DNA of 64,000 bases from Streptococcaceae bacterium ESL0687 (GTDB lineage Bacteria > Bacillota > Bacilli > Lactobacillales > Streptococcaceae). Location of the stretch: positions 1,364,001 to 1,428,000 of the forward strand of contig CP113940.1 in the NCBI GenBank assembly GCA_029392475.1, read 5' to 3'. Position 1 is the first letter of the stretch. The number at the start of each line of letters is the position of its first letter. Positions 20,181 through 29,203 of this stretch are shown piece by piece. The position numbers and the translations under genes were made by a program. The notes under the pieces were generated by a model. The model did no database searches, had not been told where the DNA came from, and saw only the letters and a list, made by a program, of their open reading frames with translations.

Positions 20181-20939
20181 TTAATATAAATCAAGGGCTT
20201 CTTTTTCTGGAGCAAGTTTAAGATAGAAGTTTTGTAGGCTTGTCCTGTAGTAAGGAAGAACATAGAAAATCGCAAGACCTAGGGTTAAACCGACTAGAAT
20301 AAACCAAAGAATGAAGCTTAGGCTAAAGAGGAAGAGCTTAAAGCGGTGTCCTGCCATAAGATTTTTACTTTTAGTAATGCTTTCTCTGGCTGAAATCTTT
20401 ATTCCTTGATCAATATAGTCCTTGTAGATATTTGCTGCCTGAGCATAAGAAAGGTTCTTTGCTGCAACAAAAATCCAACCAAGAATAGCGATTGCTACAG
20501 GGATTATATAGAAGAATGTGTTGAGGTTATAGTAAGAAAAAAGCATGAATAACCCAGCTACAACAGCAACAACTAAGAGAGTTAAGAGGAAAATGTAAAT
20601 ACTTACTAAAATATTTATTATAACTAGCGGGAAAAAGTACTTCTTCTGTAAAATCTCTGATTGTTGGTCAAGTGGACGACCACTTGGACGACCCAGACGT
20701 AAATTATCAAGGGTCACATAGTTGGCACTATTTGAAGTTATAAAGATAGCAATAGAGATTAAAAAAGATAAAATGCTTGGAACACTAATATAAAAACTAT
20801 CATCATTAACATCAACCTGTGCTCCTAAACTGGTTGACATGATTGAAAGGACAATTGTAACTGACCATAAAATAATACTATATTTAAGATTTCCATTAAC
20901 AAAATCCTTGGCCTCTCTTTTGATTGATTTAAATTTCAT
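20181..20939 (-). CDS. DUF975 family membrane protein
   Basis: A 252-residue integral membrane protein with about five or six hydrophobic segments (near 22-42, 55-75, 105-140, 145-165 and 205-235). The N-terminus MKFKSIKREAKDFVNGN is the short basic amphipathic start typical of DUF975 proteins of Firmicutes. No catalytic motif is visible and the function is unknown. The ATG follows AGGAGTTTTT. It is a single-gene unit with its own terminator. Confidence 0.8.
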   Translation of the reverse strand: MKFKSIKREAKDFVNGNLKYSIILWSVTIVLSIMSTSLGAQVDVNDDSFYISVPSILSFLISIAIFITSNSANYVTLDNLRLGRPSGRPLDQQSEILQKKYFFPLVIINILVSIYIFLLTLLVVAVVAGLFMLFSYYNLNTFFYIIPVAIAILGWIFVAAKNLSYAQAANIYKDYIDQGIKISARESITKSKNLMAGHRFKLFLFSLSFILWFILVGLTLGLAIFYVLPYYRTSLQNFYLKLAPEKEALDLY

Positions 20940-21355
20940 AAAAACTCCTTAATATTTTTTTATTATAAAACTTTTATTTATTATAATGGTTTTATAGGTA
21001 ATATACAAACCAAATCCACTAACTGATTCAAAGCAAAAATAGCATAGGTCATAACCTATGCTATTTTTCACAAGGTTAGTTCAAGGAAAATGCCCTTATT
21101 CCAAGACTAACTGTGAAACCTATCCTTTTCTTTCCCAAAAAATCTCCATACAGGCTCACACTACTCAAATTATCAGTTATAATCTTTTCTTTTTCAGCTT
21201 TATAAATCCAGTATATCTTAATACCTGTAGAAAACTCCTTGGCCTAGCTTTACTTAAAAAGTATAGGCAATTTGGATAAAGCGTATCCACCAGTATGATA
21301 CCATAAAATTTTTTTAAAATAAACGCTTACCTTCCCTCGCTACCTATATTTACAC
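20940..21355 (-). other. 416-base region with possible small transcript and strong terminator
   Basis: No convincing protein gene. On the minus strand there is an extended -10 TGGTATCAT (21303-21295) with a weak -35, and about 250 bases downstream a strong terminator at 21035-21068. Between them lies a long imperfect hairpin, 21066-21118, with TTTCACA/TGTGAAA and GTTAGT/ACTAAC pairings. A 37-codon frame from a GTG at 21290 to 21177 also exists but has no recognisable homology. The region may be the 3' UTR of the rhomboid transcript, a small RNA, or decayed coding sequence. Confidence 0.3.
21035..21068 (-). terminator. Strong terminator downstream of the rhomboid gene region
   Basis: Perfect 15-base stem: AAAAATAGCATAGGT (21035-21049) with ACCTATGCTATTTTT (21054-21068), loop CATA. 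The T-run on either strand allows bidirectional use. Confidence 0.85.
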
Positions 21356-22042
21356 CTAAAAATTAAATTTTAAAAATGGATAAGTAACTAGACCAATAAG
21401 TAAAATCACAAAGATAACCAAGAATAAAAACCTAGTCGCCTTACTTGTTTTGGTCTGATAGTTAGGAAGATTTACTGAAAATACTAGAAGTAGACCACCT
21501 AAGGCCCCGCCCAAATGACCTAATAAACTAATACTTGGATCAAAAAGATTAAAAGCCAAATTAAAGAGAATTAAGGCCAGATAACCCTTGGAAAATTCCT
21601 TGAGGGCCTCGATTTTACTGATATAACCTAAACCTACAACAGCTGCAAAAATCCCAAAAAGAGAGGTTGAAGCACCAGCTGATAAGGAAAAGGTATCAAA
21701 GCAAAAGACAAAGGCATTCCCAAAAACTCCCGAAAGAAGGTAGAGAATAAGATAATTAAAGGATCCAAAAACTTCCTCAAGATCTTTACCAATAAAATAG
21801 ATGATAAAGGTATTGGATGCAAAGTGCATAAAACCAATATGGACAAAAATTGGTGTAATTAAACGCCACAAATGACCAGGATGCTCTAAGATATCTGGCC
21901 CCCAAAGGGCACCTGAAGCCAGTAAATTCCTAGGACTTGTCATATTCGACCCATACTTCAAATACATTAAAATAAAGACCAAACTTGTAAGAGCAGTCAA
22001 AAGATAGGTCACCCTATGTTTTTTATTATAAGTAAAATTCAC
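21356..22042 (-). CDS. Rhomboid family intramembrane serine protease
   Basis: Six hydrophobic segments in 228 residues. The catalytic serine lies in SAGASTSLFGIFAA (GxSx, about residue 125) and the catalytic histidine in LLGHLGGALGGLL (about 175), both within membrane segments, as in GlpG and YqgP. The loop WRLITPIFVHIGFMHFASN carries the conserved HxxxxHxxxN-type pattern. It starts at GTG after GGAGGA, overlapping the stop of the formyl-THF ligase gene by four bases (GTGA), so the two are coupled. Natural substrates cannot be predicted. Confidence 0.9.
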   Translation of the reverse strand: MNFTYNKKHRVTYLLTALTSLVFILMYLKYGSNMTSPRNLLASGALWGPDILEHPGHLWRLITPIFVHIGFMHFASNTFIIYFIGKDLEEVFGSFNYLILYLLSGVFGNAFVFCFDTFSLSAGASTSLFGIFAAVVGLGYISKIEALKEFSKGYLALILFNLAFNLFDPSISLLGHLGGALGGLLLVFSVNLPNYQTKTSKATRFLFLVIFVILLIGLVTYPFLKFNF

Positions 22043-22587
22043 TTGTCCTCCTCACTTTCAATTTCTTGGTAAAATATAATTTGGTCAACCCTTTGGTCAT
22101 AAACCTCTTCTTCGACCTTGGACCTTTGAAAGTCAAAGGCAAGACTTATGGTAGAGCCATCAAATTTACTAAGATAACGGTCATAAAAACCACCTCCGTA
22201 GCCAATCCGGTAGCCTCTTTCATCAAAGGCAAGGCCAGGAACTAAAAGCAGGTCAGGAATCTCTTCACTACCAAGACTTGGTTCTAAGATTCCAAATTTT
22301 GACCTAATCAAACTGGCTGGATCATAGGGAAAAAAGGACATTTTGCCAGGCCCCATAACCTTGGGAATGAAAACCTCTTTTCCCCTGAGAAGAAGTTGGT
22401 CAATCAGAAAGCCAGTATCAAACTCAAAGGGCATGCTCATAAAAAGGCCAATTTTTTGAGCCCTGTAAACATTTTCATCTTCTAAAAATTTTTTACTTAA
22501 AAGGGCCTCTTTGCGCCTTTTTTCAAGGGTTTTTTGCCCTTTTAATTGCTCAAGCATTGCTTGGCGAGTTATTTCTTTTCTTTTCAT
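22039..22587 (-). CDS. 5-formyltetrahydrofolate cyclo-ligase
   Basis: Converts 5-formyl-THF with ATP to 5,10-methenyl-THF, recycling a storage form of folate. The 182 residues show the N-terminal KRKEITRQAML substrate region and the conserved nucleotide-binding IGYGGGFYDRYLS motif at about 133-145. It is paired with the rhomboid gene as in other Firmicutes (the YqgN-YqgP pairing). It is divergent from the cold-shock gene. Confidence 0.92.
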   Translation of the reverse strand: MKRKEITRQAMLEQLKGQKTLEKRRKEALLSKKFLEDENVYRAQKIGLFMSMPFEFDTGFLIDQLLLRGKEVFIPKVMGPGKMSFFPYDPASLIRSKFGILEPSLGSEEIPDLLLVPGLAFDERGYRIGYGGGFYDRYLSKFDGSTISLAFDFQRSKVEEEVYDQRVDQIIFYQEIESEEDK

Positions 22588-22667
22588 ATTATCTATGATA
22601 TACTAAATTTGTATTTTAGTTAAGAATTAAATCAGTGCTTGTTCCATTCTGTAAAAGGATTCAAATG

Positions 22668-22721
22668 TTACACACTTTTAAGGCTAATAAAAAGATACAA
22701 ATAAATTTTAGGAGTGTGTAA
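22668..22721 (+). promoter_or_regulatory. Stem in the cold-shock mRNA leader that can mask the ribosome site
   Basis: TTACACACT (22668-22676) is the exact complement of AGTGTGTAA (22713-22721). The second arm includes the last two bases of the AGGAG ribosome site and runs up to five bases before the ATG at 22726. The loop is 36 bases. This would be a temperature-dependent structure typical of cold-shock leaders; the inference is from base-pairing alone. Confidence 0.45.
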
Positions 22722-22725
22722 TATT

Positions 22726-22926
22726 ATGGCACAAGGTACTGTTAAATGGTTTAACCCAGAAAAAGGATTTGGTTTCATTACTGCTGAAGATGGTAAAGAT
22801 GTATTCGTACATTTCTCTGCTATCCAAACTGATGGATTCAAAACTCTTGAAGAAGGTCAAGCAGTTGAGTTTGACGTTGAAGACGGTCAACGTGGACCTC
22901 AAGCGGTTAACGTAACAAAAGCTTAA
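22726..22926 (+). CDS. Cold-shock protein (CspA family)
   Basis: A 66-residue single cold-shock domain that binds single-stranded RNA/DNA and melts RNA structure at low temperature. RNP1 is KGFGFITA near residue 16 and RNP2 is VFVHFSAI near 28. The frame extends four codons upstream, but the ATG at 22726 gives the canonical [16 protein letters not shown] start and follows AGGAG. A long AT-rich leader with a base-paired stem precedes it, and a terminator follows 28 bases after the stop. Confidence 0.96.
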   Translation: MAQGTVKWFNPEKGFGFITAEDGKDVFVHFSAIQTDGFKTLEEGQAVEFDVEDGQRGPQAVNVTKA

Positions 22927-22948
22927 TTCGATATTAATTCAATTAAGT

Positions 22949-22981
22949 AAAAAAGAATCAGCATCTGCTGGTTCTTTTTTT
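22949..22981 (+). terminator. Terminator of the cold-shock gene
   Basis: AGAATCAGCA (22954-22963) pairs with TGCTGGTTCT (22966-22975), one G-U, followed by seven Ts. Confidence 0.85.
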
Positions 22982-23017
22982 GTTGGCCTTTAAAATTAAA
23001 TTTATTTGCGATTACAC

Positions 23018-23046
23018 TTGTAAACGTTTAGGACTTCTGTTATAAT
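23018..23046 (+). promoter_or_regulatory. Promoter of adcA
   Basis: TTGTAA (23018-23023), 17-base spacer, TATAAT (23041-23046) with an upstream TG. The symmetric TAAACGTTTA at the -35 edge (23021-23030) is a possible operator; it is a 12 of 14 match to cre when read from 23019 and only a weak match to the zinc AdcR box. Confidence 0.7.
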
Positions 23047-23103
23047 TTGACCTTAGCCAAGATGCTTATATATTATGAAAACCACCATAAATAGGAGAGT
23101 TAA

Positions 23104-24660
23104 ATGAAAAAAGAAGAAAAAGCAGGAATTTCAAAAGTTAGATACAAGGCCATCCTTTGGGGAAGCATTCTCCTAACCTGCACCTTACAAGTCCTAGCTG
23201 CCTGTAGCCAACCAAAGGCTTCAGGAGATAAGGACAAATTAGTAATTACTGCAAGTTTTTATCCAGTTTACGCCTTTACCAAGGAAATCGTTGGGGACGC
23301 TGGTGAGGTCAAGCTACTTGTTCCAGCAGGAAGCGAGCCCCATGACTATGAACCATCTGCCAGAGACCTTGCAGACATTAGCAAGTCAGATGCCTTCATC
23401 TACCATAATGACAATATGGAAACTTGGGTTAAAAAGGCCCAAGATAACTGGAAGAAGAGTGACCTTAAGCTTATAAATGCTACTAAGGATATCCTACTAC
23501 TACCAGATGATGGTAGTAGTCATGATCACGACCATTCAGGTAGCGATCACAAACATGAATATGATCCCCATACCTGGACCTCACCTTATATGGCCATTAA
23601 AGAGGTTGAAAATATCGAGCAACAACTAGTTACCCTCTATCCTGACCAGGCAGATAAATTTAAGGAAAATGCCAGCAAGTATCTAAAAAAATTAAAGGCC
23701 CTTGATAGTGAGTTTACTGAGAAATTAGGTCAGGCTCAGCAAAAGAACTTTGTCACCCAGCACTCAGCCTTTCGCTACCTAGCCCTCGACTACGGCCTAA
23801 ATCAAATCCCAATTTCTGGACTAAATCCTGATAAGGAACCTTCAGCTGCCCGCCTTGCGGAGCTTAAAAAATATGTTTCAGAAAATGATATTAAATATAT
23901 CTACTTCGAAGATAACACCAGCGATAAATTTGCCAAAACCTTAGCCAAGGAAGCAAAAGTTCAAGTTGCTTCACTTAATCCTCTTGAAAGCCTAACAGAC
24001 AAGGACTTAAAGGAAGGAAAAGACTATATTTCTGTCATGAAGGAAAACCTTGCTTCCCTAATGAAGACAACAAGCCTTAAAGGTACAGATATAAAGGCAG
24101 AAAACTCTTCTGAAACTACAAAAACCGTAGCAGATGGCTATTTTTCAGATGGTGATGTCAAGGACCGCAGCCTAAGTGACTACAAGGGAGACTGGCAATC
24201 TGTTTATCCCCTCCTTCAAGCAAGGGACCTTGATCAAGTTTTTGACTACAAGGCAAAAATTAAAAAAGACATGACCGCTCAAGCCTACAAGGAATACTAC
24301 CAAAAGGGTTACGCAAGTGATGTCAATCAAATTAAAATCACAGATGACAGCATGACCTTCCTACAAAATGGTGTCAGCTCAAGCTATAAATACAAGTATG
24401 TTGGTTACAAAATTTTGACCTACAAAAAAGGAAACAAGGGAGTCCGCTACCTCTTTGAAACAGATGATCCTAATGCCGGCCAATTTAAGTATGTTCAGTT
24501 TAGCGACCATAATATCGGACCTGTAAAAAGTAGTCATTTCCATATCTTTTACGGAGGTGAAAGCCAGGATAAACTTTTAGAAGAAATGGACAACTGGCCA
24601 ACTTATTACCCGCAAGACATGTCTTCTTTTGAAATTGCTGAAGAAATGTTAGCCCATTAA
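23104..24660 (+). CDS. adcA: Zinc-binding lipoprotein AdcA with fused ZinT domain
   Basis: Surface zinc receptor of 518 residues. A lipoprotein signal ends in LQVLAAC (Cys34). The cluster A-I receptor domain (about 45-325) has the metal ligand motif GSEPHDYEP, a His/Asp-rich loop (HDHDHSGSDHKHEYDPH, about 140-157) typical of zinc receptors, and TQHSAFRYLALDYGL. The C-terminal ZinT domain (about 340-518) starts at VADGYFSDGDVKDRSL and carries VKSSHFHIFYGG. This fusion is characteristic of streptococci and lactococci. No permease or ATPase gene is adjacent, so it must work with a transporter encoded elsewhere. ATG follows AGGAGAG. Confidence 0.95.
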   Translation: MKKEEKAGISKVRYKAILWGSILLTCTLQVLAACSQPKASGDKDKLVITASFYPVYAFTKEIVGDAGEVKLLVPAGSEPHDYEPSARDLADISKSDAFIYHNDNMETWVKKAQDNWKKSDLKLINATKDILLLPDDGSSHDHDHSGSDHKHEYDPHTWTSPYMAIKEVENIEQQLVTLYPDQADKFKENASKYLKKLKALDSEFTEKLGQAQQKNFVTQHSAFRYLALDYGLNQIPISGLNPDKEPSAARLAELKKYVSENDIKYIYFEDNTSDKFAKTLAKEAKVQVASLNPLESLTDKDLKEGKDYISVMKENLASLMKTTSLKGTDIKAENSSETTKTVADGYFSDGDVKDRSLSDYKGDWQSVYPLLQARDLDQVFDYKAKIKKDMTAQAYKEYYQKGYASDVNQIKITDDSMTFLQNGVSSSYKYKYVGYKILTYKKGNKGVRYLFETDDPNAGQFKYVQFSDHNIGPVKSSHFHIFYGGESQDKLLEEMDNWPTYYPQDMSSFEIAEEMLAH

Positions 24661-24687
24661 AAAAGACTGCCATATGGCAGTCTTTTT
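24659..24687. terminator. Bidirectional terminator between adcA and the deacetylase gene
   Basis: GACTGCCATATGGCAGTC (24665-24682) is a perfect palindrome flanked by A5 and T5, between converging genes and overlapping their ends. Confidence 0.9.
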
Positions 24688-25837
24688 ACTTAGCAGTTCT
24701 AACTTTTAAGTAGTCACTGATTTCCTTAACAGCAAAGGCCAGAGCATCCTCGTCTGGTGTCATCTTAGGATGATGGAGGGCATAAGGACTATCAACTCCC
24801 AACCAGAACATAACTCCAGGTGTCTTATGGAGCAGGTAACCGAAATCTTCTCCGGTCATACTTGGGCCAACCTCTCTAAAGTCAACTGATTCCTTGTTCT
24901 CAAAGAAATCCATTAGCTTAAGGGCCAAGTCTGGATTATTTTCCACAGGGAGGTAACCCTTTTGGTCTAAGATAACATGAGCTTCCACCCCATAAGAAAG
25001 GGCAATCCCTTCAGCCATCTCCCTGACCCTTTTTTGGGTTAAAAGATTCATTTCAGTGGTAAGAGTTCTAACTGTTCCCCTAACTGTTGCTTCCTCTGAA
25101 ATTACATTGTCTGTATTTCCTGAATTGAAGGATCCAATTGTCACAACAGCTCCCTCAACGGGGTTTACATTTCTACTAACAACTGACTGTACCTGAGTTA
25201 CAAAGGCTGCAGCTGCAACCAAGGAATCTCTGGTATTATGCGGAAAGGCTGCATGTCCTCCCACCCCTTTAAAGGTGATGTTCAAGCTACAAGTTCCTGC
25301 AAAAAGAGTTCCTGCATTAGTTGCAATTGTTCCAACTGGTAAATCAGGATTTACATGAAGACCATAAAATTCATCAGGTAGCCAGTCACCAAAGGCACCA
25401 GCCTCATACATAAGCATGCCCCCAGCCTCATTTTCTTCAGCTGGTTGGAAGAGAAAGAGCATGTTATTTTCAGGTTGCTCAGCAAGCATCTCCTCTAAAA
25501 GTCCAAGGGCAATGGTCATATGAAAATCATGACCACAAGCATGCATGCGACCCTCATGAGTTGACTCAAAATCAAATCCAGTCTGTTCAATTATTGGAAG
25601 ACCATCAATGTCTGTTCGCCAACCAATTGTCTTTTGTGGATTTTTACCTTCAAGCATGACTAAAATTCCAGTCTGCCAGGTTTTAATCTTAACAAAATCC
25701 TTACCAGCTGCAAGCTCCTCGATTTTATCCATTAAATAAGCATGAGTTTTGAATTCACACAGACCAATTTCAGGAATCTGATGGAGGTCCCTTCTAGTTT
25801 CTATTAAATTAAGCGACTTAGCTGTTTTCTTATCCAT
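24686..25837 (-). CDS. N-acetyldiaminopimelate deacetylase (M20 peptidase family)
   Basis: Removes the acetyl group from N-acetyl-LL-diaminopimelate in the acetylase branch of lysine/peptidoglycan precursor synthesis. The 383-residue protein has the M20D metal motifs [10 protein letters not shown] near residue 95 and [10 protein letters not shown] near 130, the dimerisation-domain [14 protein letters not shown], and a final histidine in YALHHPKM. The ATG at 25837 is preferred over the GTG four codons upstream because AGGTGG lies eight bases before it. It directly follows dapH, which makes the acetylated pathway intermediate; generic M20D amidohydrolase is the fallback. Confidence 0.9.
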   Translation of the reverse strand: MDKKTAKSLNLIETRRDLHQIPEIGLCEFKTHAYLMDKIEELAAGKDFVKIKTWQTGILVMLEGKNPQKTIGWRTDIDGLPIIEQTGFDFESTHEGRMHACGHDFHMTIALGLLEEMLAEQPENNMLFLFQPAEENEAGGMLMYEAGAFGDWLPDEFYGLHVNPDLPVGTIATNAGTLFAGTCSLNITFKGVGGHAAFPHNTRDSLVAAAAFVTQVQSVVSRNVNPVEGAVVTIGSFNSGNTDNVISEEATVRGTVRTLTTEMNLLTQKRVREMAEGIALSYGVEAHVILDQKGYLPVENNPDLALKLMDFFENKESVDFREVGPSMTGEDFGYLLHKTPGVMFWLGVDSPYALHHPKMTPDEDALAFAVKEISDYLKVRTAK

Positions 25838-25855
25838 ATCATTTACCACCTATAA

Positions 25856-26563
25856 TTATAAGGTTCTTAAAGCTTCTTCAAGGGCTGTTTTAGCTTCTGT
25901 TTGAGCATCAATTTCCTTGATGATGCGGGCTGGAACTCCGGCCACAACTACACCTTCTGGAACATCACTAGTTACAATTGCTCCTGCTGCTACAACTGAA
26001 TTTGATCCTACTTGAACCCCTTCAATAATTACAGCGTTAGCTCCCACAAGAACATTGTCACCCACACGAACAGGCTCAGCACTAGCTGGTTCAATCACTC
26101 CTGCAAGGACAGCTCCAGCTCCAATATGACTATTTTTACCAACAGTTGCACGCCCTCCAAGGACAGCCCCCATATCAATCATCGTTGATTCACCAATAAC
26201 AGCTCCAATATTAATTACAGCTCCCATCATGATAACAGCATTATCACCAATCTCAACCTGATCACGAATGATTGCGCCTGGTTCAATTCTTGCCTTAACC
26301 TCTTTTAAATCAAGAAGAGGCACTGCCGTATTGCGACTATCATTTTCAATCACATAGTCAGCTTCTGCTAAATGGCTTAATAGAGGTTTGATTTCCTCCC
26401 AGTCTCCAAAAAGAAGTCCGAAGCTGTTGTCACCTGCCCTAAATTCCTTAACAGTTTCAGGTACCTGACCAATTTCACCCTTGTAAGTCACCTTAACTGG
26501 TGTTTTTTTCTCAGCCTGTGCAATAAATTGAATAATTTCTTGAGCATTCATTTTTGAAGTCAT
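25856..26563 (-). CDS. dapH: Tetrahydrodipicolinate N-acetyltransferase
   Basis: Acetylates tetrahydrodipicolinate with acetyl-CoA, the first step of the acetylase branch of diaminopimelate synthesis. After an N-terminal helical part ([26 protein letters not shown]) the middle of the 235 residues is a left-handed beta-helix of hexapeptide repeats (about 90-205, [44 protein letters not shown]). It forms a two-gene unit with the deacetylase, 18 bases apart. ATG at 26563 follows GGGAG. Confidence 0.95.
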   Translation of the reverse strand: MTSKMNAQEIIQFIAQAEKKTPVKVTYKGEIGQVPETVKEFRAGDNSFGLLFGDWEEIKPLLSHLAEADYVIENDSRNTAVPLLDLKEVKARIEPGAIIRDQVEIGDNAVIMMGAVINIGAVIGESTMIDMGAVLGGRATVGKNSHIGAGAVLAGVIEPASAEPVRVGDNVLVGANAVIIEGVQVGSNSVVAAGAIVTSDVPEGVVVAGVPARIIKEIDAQTEAKTALEEALRTL

Positions 26564-26608
26564 CTTTTCTCTCCCATAATTATAATAAATAAATTAAATT
26601 GCTAGTAA

Positions 26609-26634
26609 ATTTTATAAGTTATTACTTATAAATA
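26609..26634 (-). terminator. Possible weak terminator after ecfT
   Basis: TTATAAGT (26612-26619) and ACTTATAA (26624-26631) form an A/T-rich stem over the ecfT stop, followed on the minus strand by AATTT. Weak, but nothing stronger lies before dapH. Confidence 0.35.
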
Positions 26635-27422
26635 TTCCAAGTATATAATATTACAACCAAAGCTACAAATGATAAGACAAGACCAGTATCACAAAGTTTC
26701 CACTTTAATAGGCGGTACTTGCTTCTTCCCTCACCACCACGAAAGCCCCGGCTCTCCATGGCAATGGCCAAATCATCTGCCCGCTTGAAACTTGAAACAA
26801 ACAAGGGTATCAAAATAGGAATAACACTTTTAATCTTCTGCATCAGATTACCTTCACCAAAATCCATCCCTCTTGATTTTTGGGCATTCATGATTCTGGT
26901 TGTATCATCCATCAGAGTCGGGATAAAACGCAGGCTAATCGATAGCATAAGACCAATGTCATAAACCGGAACCCCTATTTTTTTAAGGGGTGAAAGTCCT
27001 GTTGCTACCCCATCAGCCAGAGTTAAAGGCGCTGTTGTAAGGGTCATAACCGTACTTAAAATGACAATTAAAATAAGTCTAAGAGCCATATAAAAGGCAT
27101 TAAGAAGGGCTCCGACTGTGATTTTAATAAACCAAATCTGGAATAAAAGCTCGCCCGACTGGGTAAAAAGAATCTGAAAAACTGCCGTAAATAAAATTAA
27201 ACCAATCATCGGTTTTAAACCAGTATAATAGTAGGAAAGTTTAATTTTTGATAACAGAATAGCTAATAAAGTATAAACTGACAAAATCAGGTAACCCACA
27301 AAGTCAGTGGCCATAAAGATTACAACCACAAAAGAGAACATAACCAGAAGCTTACTTCTTGGATCCATCCGGTGGATGATTGAATTACCTGGAATATAGC
27401 GGCCCATTATTAATTTATCCAT
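26622..27422 (-). CDS. ecfT: ECF transporter transmembrane coupling protein EcfT
   Basis: Membrane scaffold that joins the two EcfA ATPases to exchangeable vitamin-binding S subunits. The 266 residues contain about five membrane segments and the two Ala-Arg-Gly-type coupling-helix motifs, [10 protein letters not shown] (about 183-192) and [10 protein letters not shown] (about 220-229), which dock on the ATPases. It begins [25 protein letters not shown], the conserved EcfT start. Its start overlaps the end of ecfA2 by eight bases. It is the third gene of ecfA1-ecfA2-ecfT. Confidence 0.95.
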   Translation of the reverse strand: MDKLIMGRYIPGNSIIHRMDPRSKLLVMFSFVVVIFMATDFVGYLILSVYTLLAILLSKIKLSYYYTGLKPMIGLILFTAVFQILFTQSGELLFQIWFIKITVGALLNAFYMALRLILIVILSTVMTLTTAPLTLADGVATGLSPLKKIGVPVYDIGLMLSISLRFIPTLMDDTTRIMNAQKSRGMDFGEGNLMQKIKSVIPILIPLFVSSFKRADDLAIAMESRGFRGGEGRSKYRLLKWKLCDTGLVLSFVALVVILYTWNIYK

Positions 27423-28269
27423 GAAGCATATCCTCCAACATCTGCGCTAGCTCCTGCCTGGTTACAGGTAGGTGGTCAAAGGTCATTCCCTTATCCCTAA
27501 GACTTAGGGCAAAATCAGTAGCCTTGGGAACTCCCAGCTGGTTTTCCTTCATAAAGGCAACATCTTGGAAAATCTGACTTGGTAGGCCCTCCTTGACCAA
27601 GTGCCCCTTATCCAAAATATAGACATAGTCAGCATAATCAGCCACATCATCCATCAAGTGGGTCACAAGAATGGTCGTTAAATTGTTCTTTTGGTGAAGG
27701 TCATTAAAAAGCTCCATCATCTGAATCCTTGCCTTGGGATCAAGGCCTGCTGTCGGCTCATCCAGGACTAAAACCTCAGGATTCATGGCAAGAATTCCAG
27801 CAATGGCAACCCGCCTCATCTGTCCGCCGGAAAGTTCAAAAGGTGAATGACTAAAAAGATCCTCACTAATTCCTACAAGAGCTAGTTTTTCCCGGGCTAG
27901 ATCTTCTGCTTCCTTCTCTGAAACCCCAAAATTCTTAGGGCCAAAGGCAACATCCTTTAAAACAGTCTCTTCAAAAAGTTGGGCTTCAGGAAACTGGAAC
28001 ACCACCCCTACTTTTTTTCTAATTTTTTTAAGGTCCTTATTCTTGCTCTCCCTTGTAATCTCTGTGTCAAAGACACAAACCTTACCGCTACTTGGTTTCA
28101 CAAGACCATTTAAATGTTGTAACAGGGTCGACTTACCAGATCCCGTATGTCCGACAAGGGCTGTATAAGAACCTGTTTCTATATTCATATTTATATCAAA
28201 AAGAGCCTGACTTTCAAAAGGGGTCTTTTCCTGGTAGATGTAATCTACTTTTTCAAATGTAATTGCCAT
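27415..28269 (-). CDS. ecfA2: ECF transporter ATP-binding protein EcfA2
   Basis: One of the two ATPases of the energy-coupling factor module for vitamin uptake. It has Walker [10 protein letters not shown] near residue 39, Q-loop [11 protein letters not shown], signature [13 protein letters not shown] at about 145, Walker [14 protein letters not shown] and H-loop VTHLMDD. The 284-residue length is normal. Its start overlaps the end of ecfA1 by 25 bases, implying coupled translation and a balanced 1:1 ratio with EcfA1. Confidence 0.95.
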   Translation of the reverse strand: MAITFEKVDYIYQEKTPFESQALFDINMNIETGSYTALVGHTGSGKSTLLQHLNGLVKPSSGKVCVFDTEITRESKNKDLKKIRKKVGVVFQFPEAQLFEETVLKDVAFGPKNFGVSEKEAEDLAREKLALVGISEDLFSHSPFELSGGQMRRVAIAGILAMNPEVLVLDEPTAGLDPKARIQMMELFNDLHQKNNLTTILVTHLMDDVADYADYVYILDKGHLVKEGLPSQIFQDVAFMKENQLGVPKATDFALSLRDKGMTFDHLPVTRQELAQMLEDMLHG

Positions 28270-29084
28270 AAATAATCTACAAGCTCCCTTTCATCCATAT
28301 ATCCATCAGGAAGGTCAAAACCCTTCTCCTTTAAATCCTTCTTAAGATTTGAAGTAAAGGGAACATCAAGACCGATTGACACCATGTCCTCTTCCCCTTC
28401 AAAAATCTCTTCAGGTCTTGCAATTTTAAGAACCTCACCGTCCTTCATCACAATGATTCGGTCAGAATTTACAGCCTCATCCAGGTCATGCGTGATGGAG
28501 ATAACTGTTAAACCGTACTGATCCTTCAAACTTCTGACCACATTCATTAGTTGGTCACGCCCGTTAGGGTCAAGCATGCTTGTTGCCTCATCAAGAATTA
28601 TAATTTCAGGCCTTAGGGCAATAACACCTGCGATTGCCACCCTCTGTTTTTGTCCACCAGAAAGCCTGGCAGGTTCTCTATCTTTAAAAGCTGACATACC
28701 AACCAAGTCAAGGACCTGATCAACCCTTTTTTTCATCTCGTCATAAGCTATGGCCTGATTTTCCATGCCAAAGGCAATGTCATCTTCCACAGTAGCTCCG
28801 ACAAATTGATTATCTGGATTTTGGAAAACCATACCGATTTTTTGGCGAATGTCCCAGACATTTTCCTCGGTCAAAAGTTCTCCAGCAACCTTAATTTTTC
28901 CATCAAGTACCGGCATTAATCCGTCAATTAAACGTGCAGTTGTTGATTTACCTGAACCATTTCGGCCAATGATGCTTACCCACTCCCCCTTGTAAACATC
29001 AAAACTCACGTTTGACAGATTAAGCTTGTCACTATCCTCTTCGTACTTGTAACTTATATTTTCAATTTCAAGAATTTTTTCCAT
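28245..29084 (-). CDS. ecfA1: ECF transporter ATP-binding protein EcfA1
   Basis: Partner ATPase of EcfA2, 279 residues: Walker [10 protein letters not shown] near residue 39, Q-loop [12 protein letters not shown], signature [13 protein letters not shown], Walker [14 protein letters not shown] and H-loop SITHDLDE. It is the first gene of the module. The ATG is very close to a TATAAT (29096-29091), so the mRNA may begin at or near the start codon; no good Shine-Dalgarno is visible. In streptococci pgsA lies directly upstream, but here 13 kb of WxL genes separates them. Confidence 0.95.
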   Translation of the reverse strand: MEKILEIENISYKYEEDSDKLNLSNVSFDVYKGEWVSIIGRNGSGKSTTARLIDGLMPVLDGKIKVAGELLTEENVWDIRQKIGMVFQNPDNQFVGATVEDDIAFGMENQAIAYDEMKKRVDQVLDLVGMSAFKDREPARLSGGQKQRVAIAGVIALRPEIIILDEATSMLDPNGRDQLMNVVRSLKDQYGLTVISITHDLDEAVNSDRIIVMKDGEVLKIARPEEIFEGEEDMVSIGLDVPFTSNLKKDLKEKGFDLPDGYMDERELVDYLWQLHLKK

Positions 29085-29090
29085 TCTCTG

Positions 29091-29099
29091 ATTATATCA
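29091..29099 (-). promoter_or_regulatory. Extended -10 element just ahead of ecfA1
   Basis: TGATATAAT on the minus strand, with no clear -35. The expected start of transcription is seven bases on, at the ecfA1 ATG, giving a leaderless message. Based on spacing only. Confidence 0.4.
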
Positions 29100-29133
29100 C
29101 GCTAGGAGGATATTTGCATAGTTAGATAGTTGG

Positions 29134-29155
29134 GCCTAATTTAGATAAATTAGGC
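29134..29155. repeat. Perfect inverted repeat upstream of ecfA1
   Basis: Arms GCCTAATTTA and TAAATTAGGC, ten bases each around GA, about 50 bases upstream of the ecfA1 start and between it and the last WxL gene. It has no T-run and so looks more like an operator than a terminator. It shares the TAAATT half-site look of the metal-operator palindrome at 7371. Confidence 0.55.
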
Positions 29156-29156
29156 A

Positions 29157-29184
29157 TAATAAAAGAAGGAATTTCATTTCCCTC
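29157..29184 (-). terminator. Terminator of the most distal WxL gene
   Basis: GAAGGAA (29165-29171) with TTCCCTC (29178-29184), one G-U, followed on the minus strand by TTTTATTAT. Confidence 0.6.
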
Positions 29185-29203
29185 TCTATTCAATATACTT
29201 CAA

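Noticed and set aside
21058-21279. 73-codon plus-strand frame downstream of the rhomboid gene
   Set aside because: No ribosome site, starts inside a terminator stem and has no recognisable domain.
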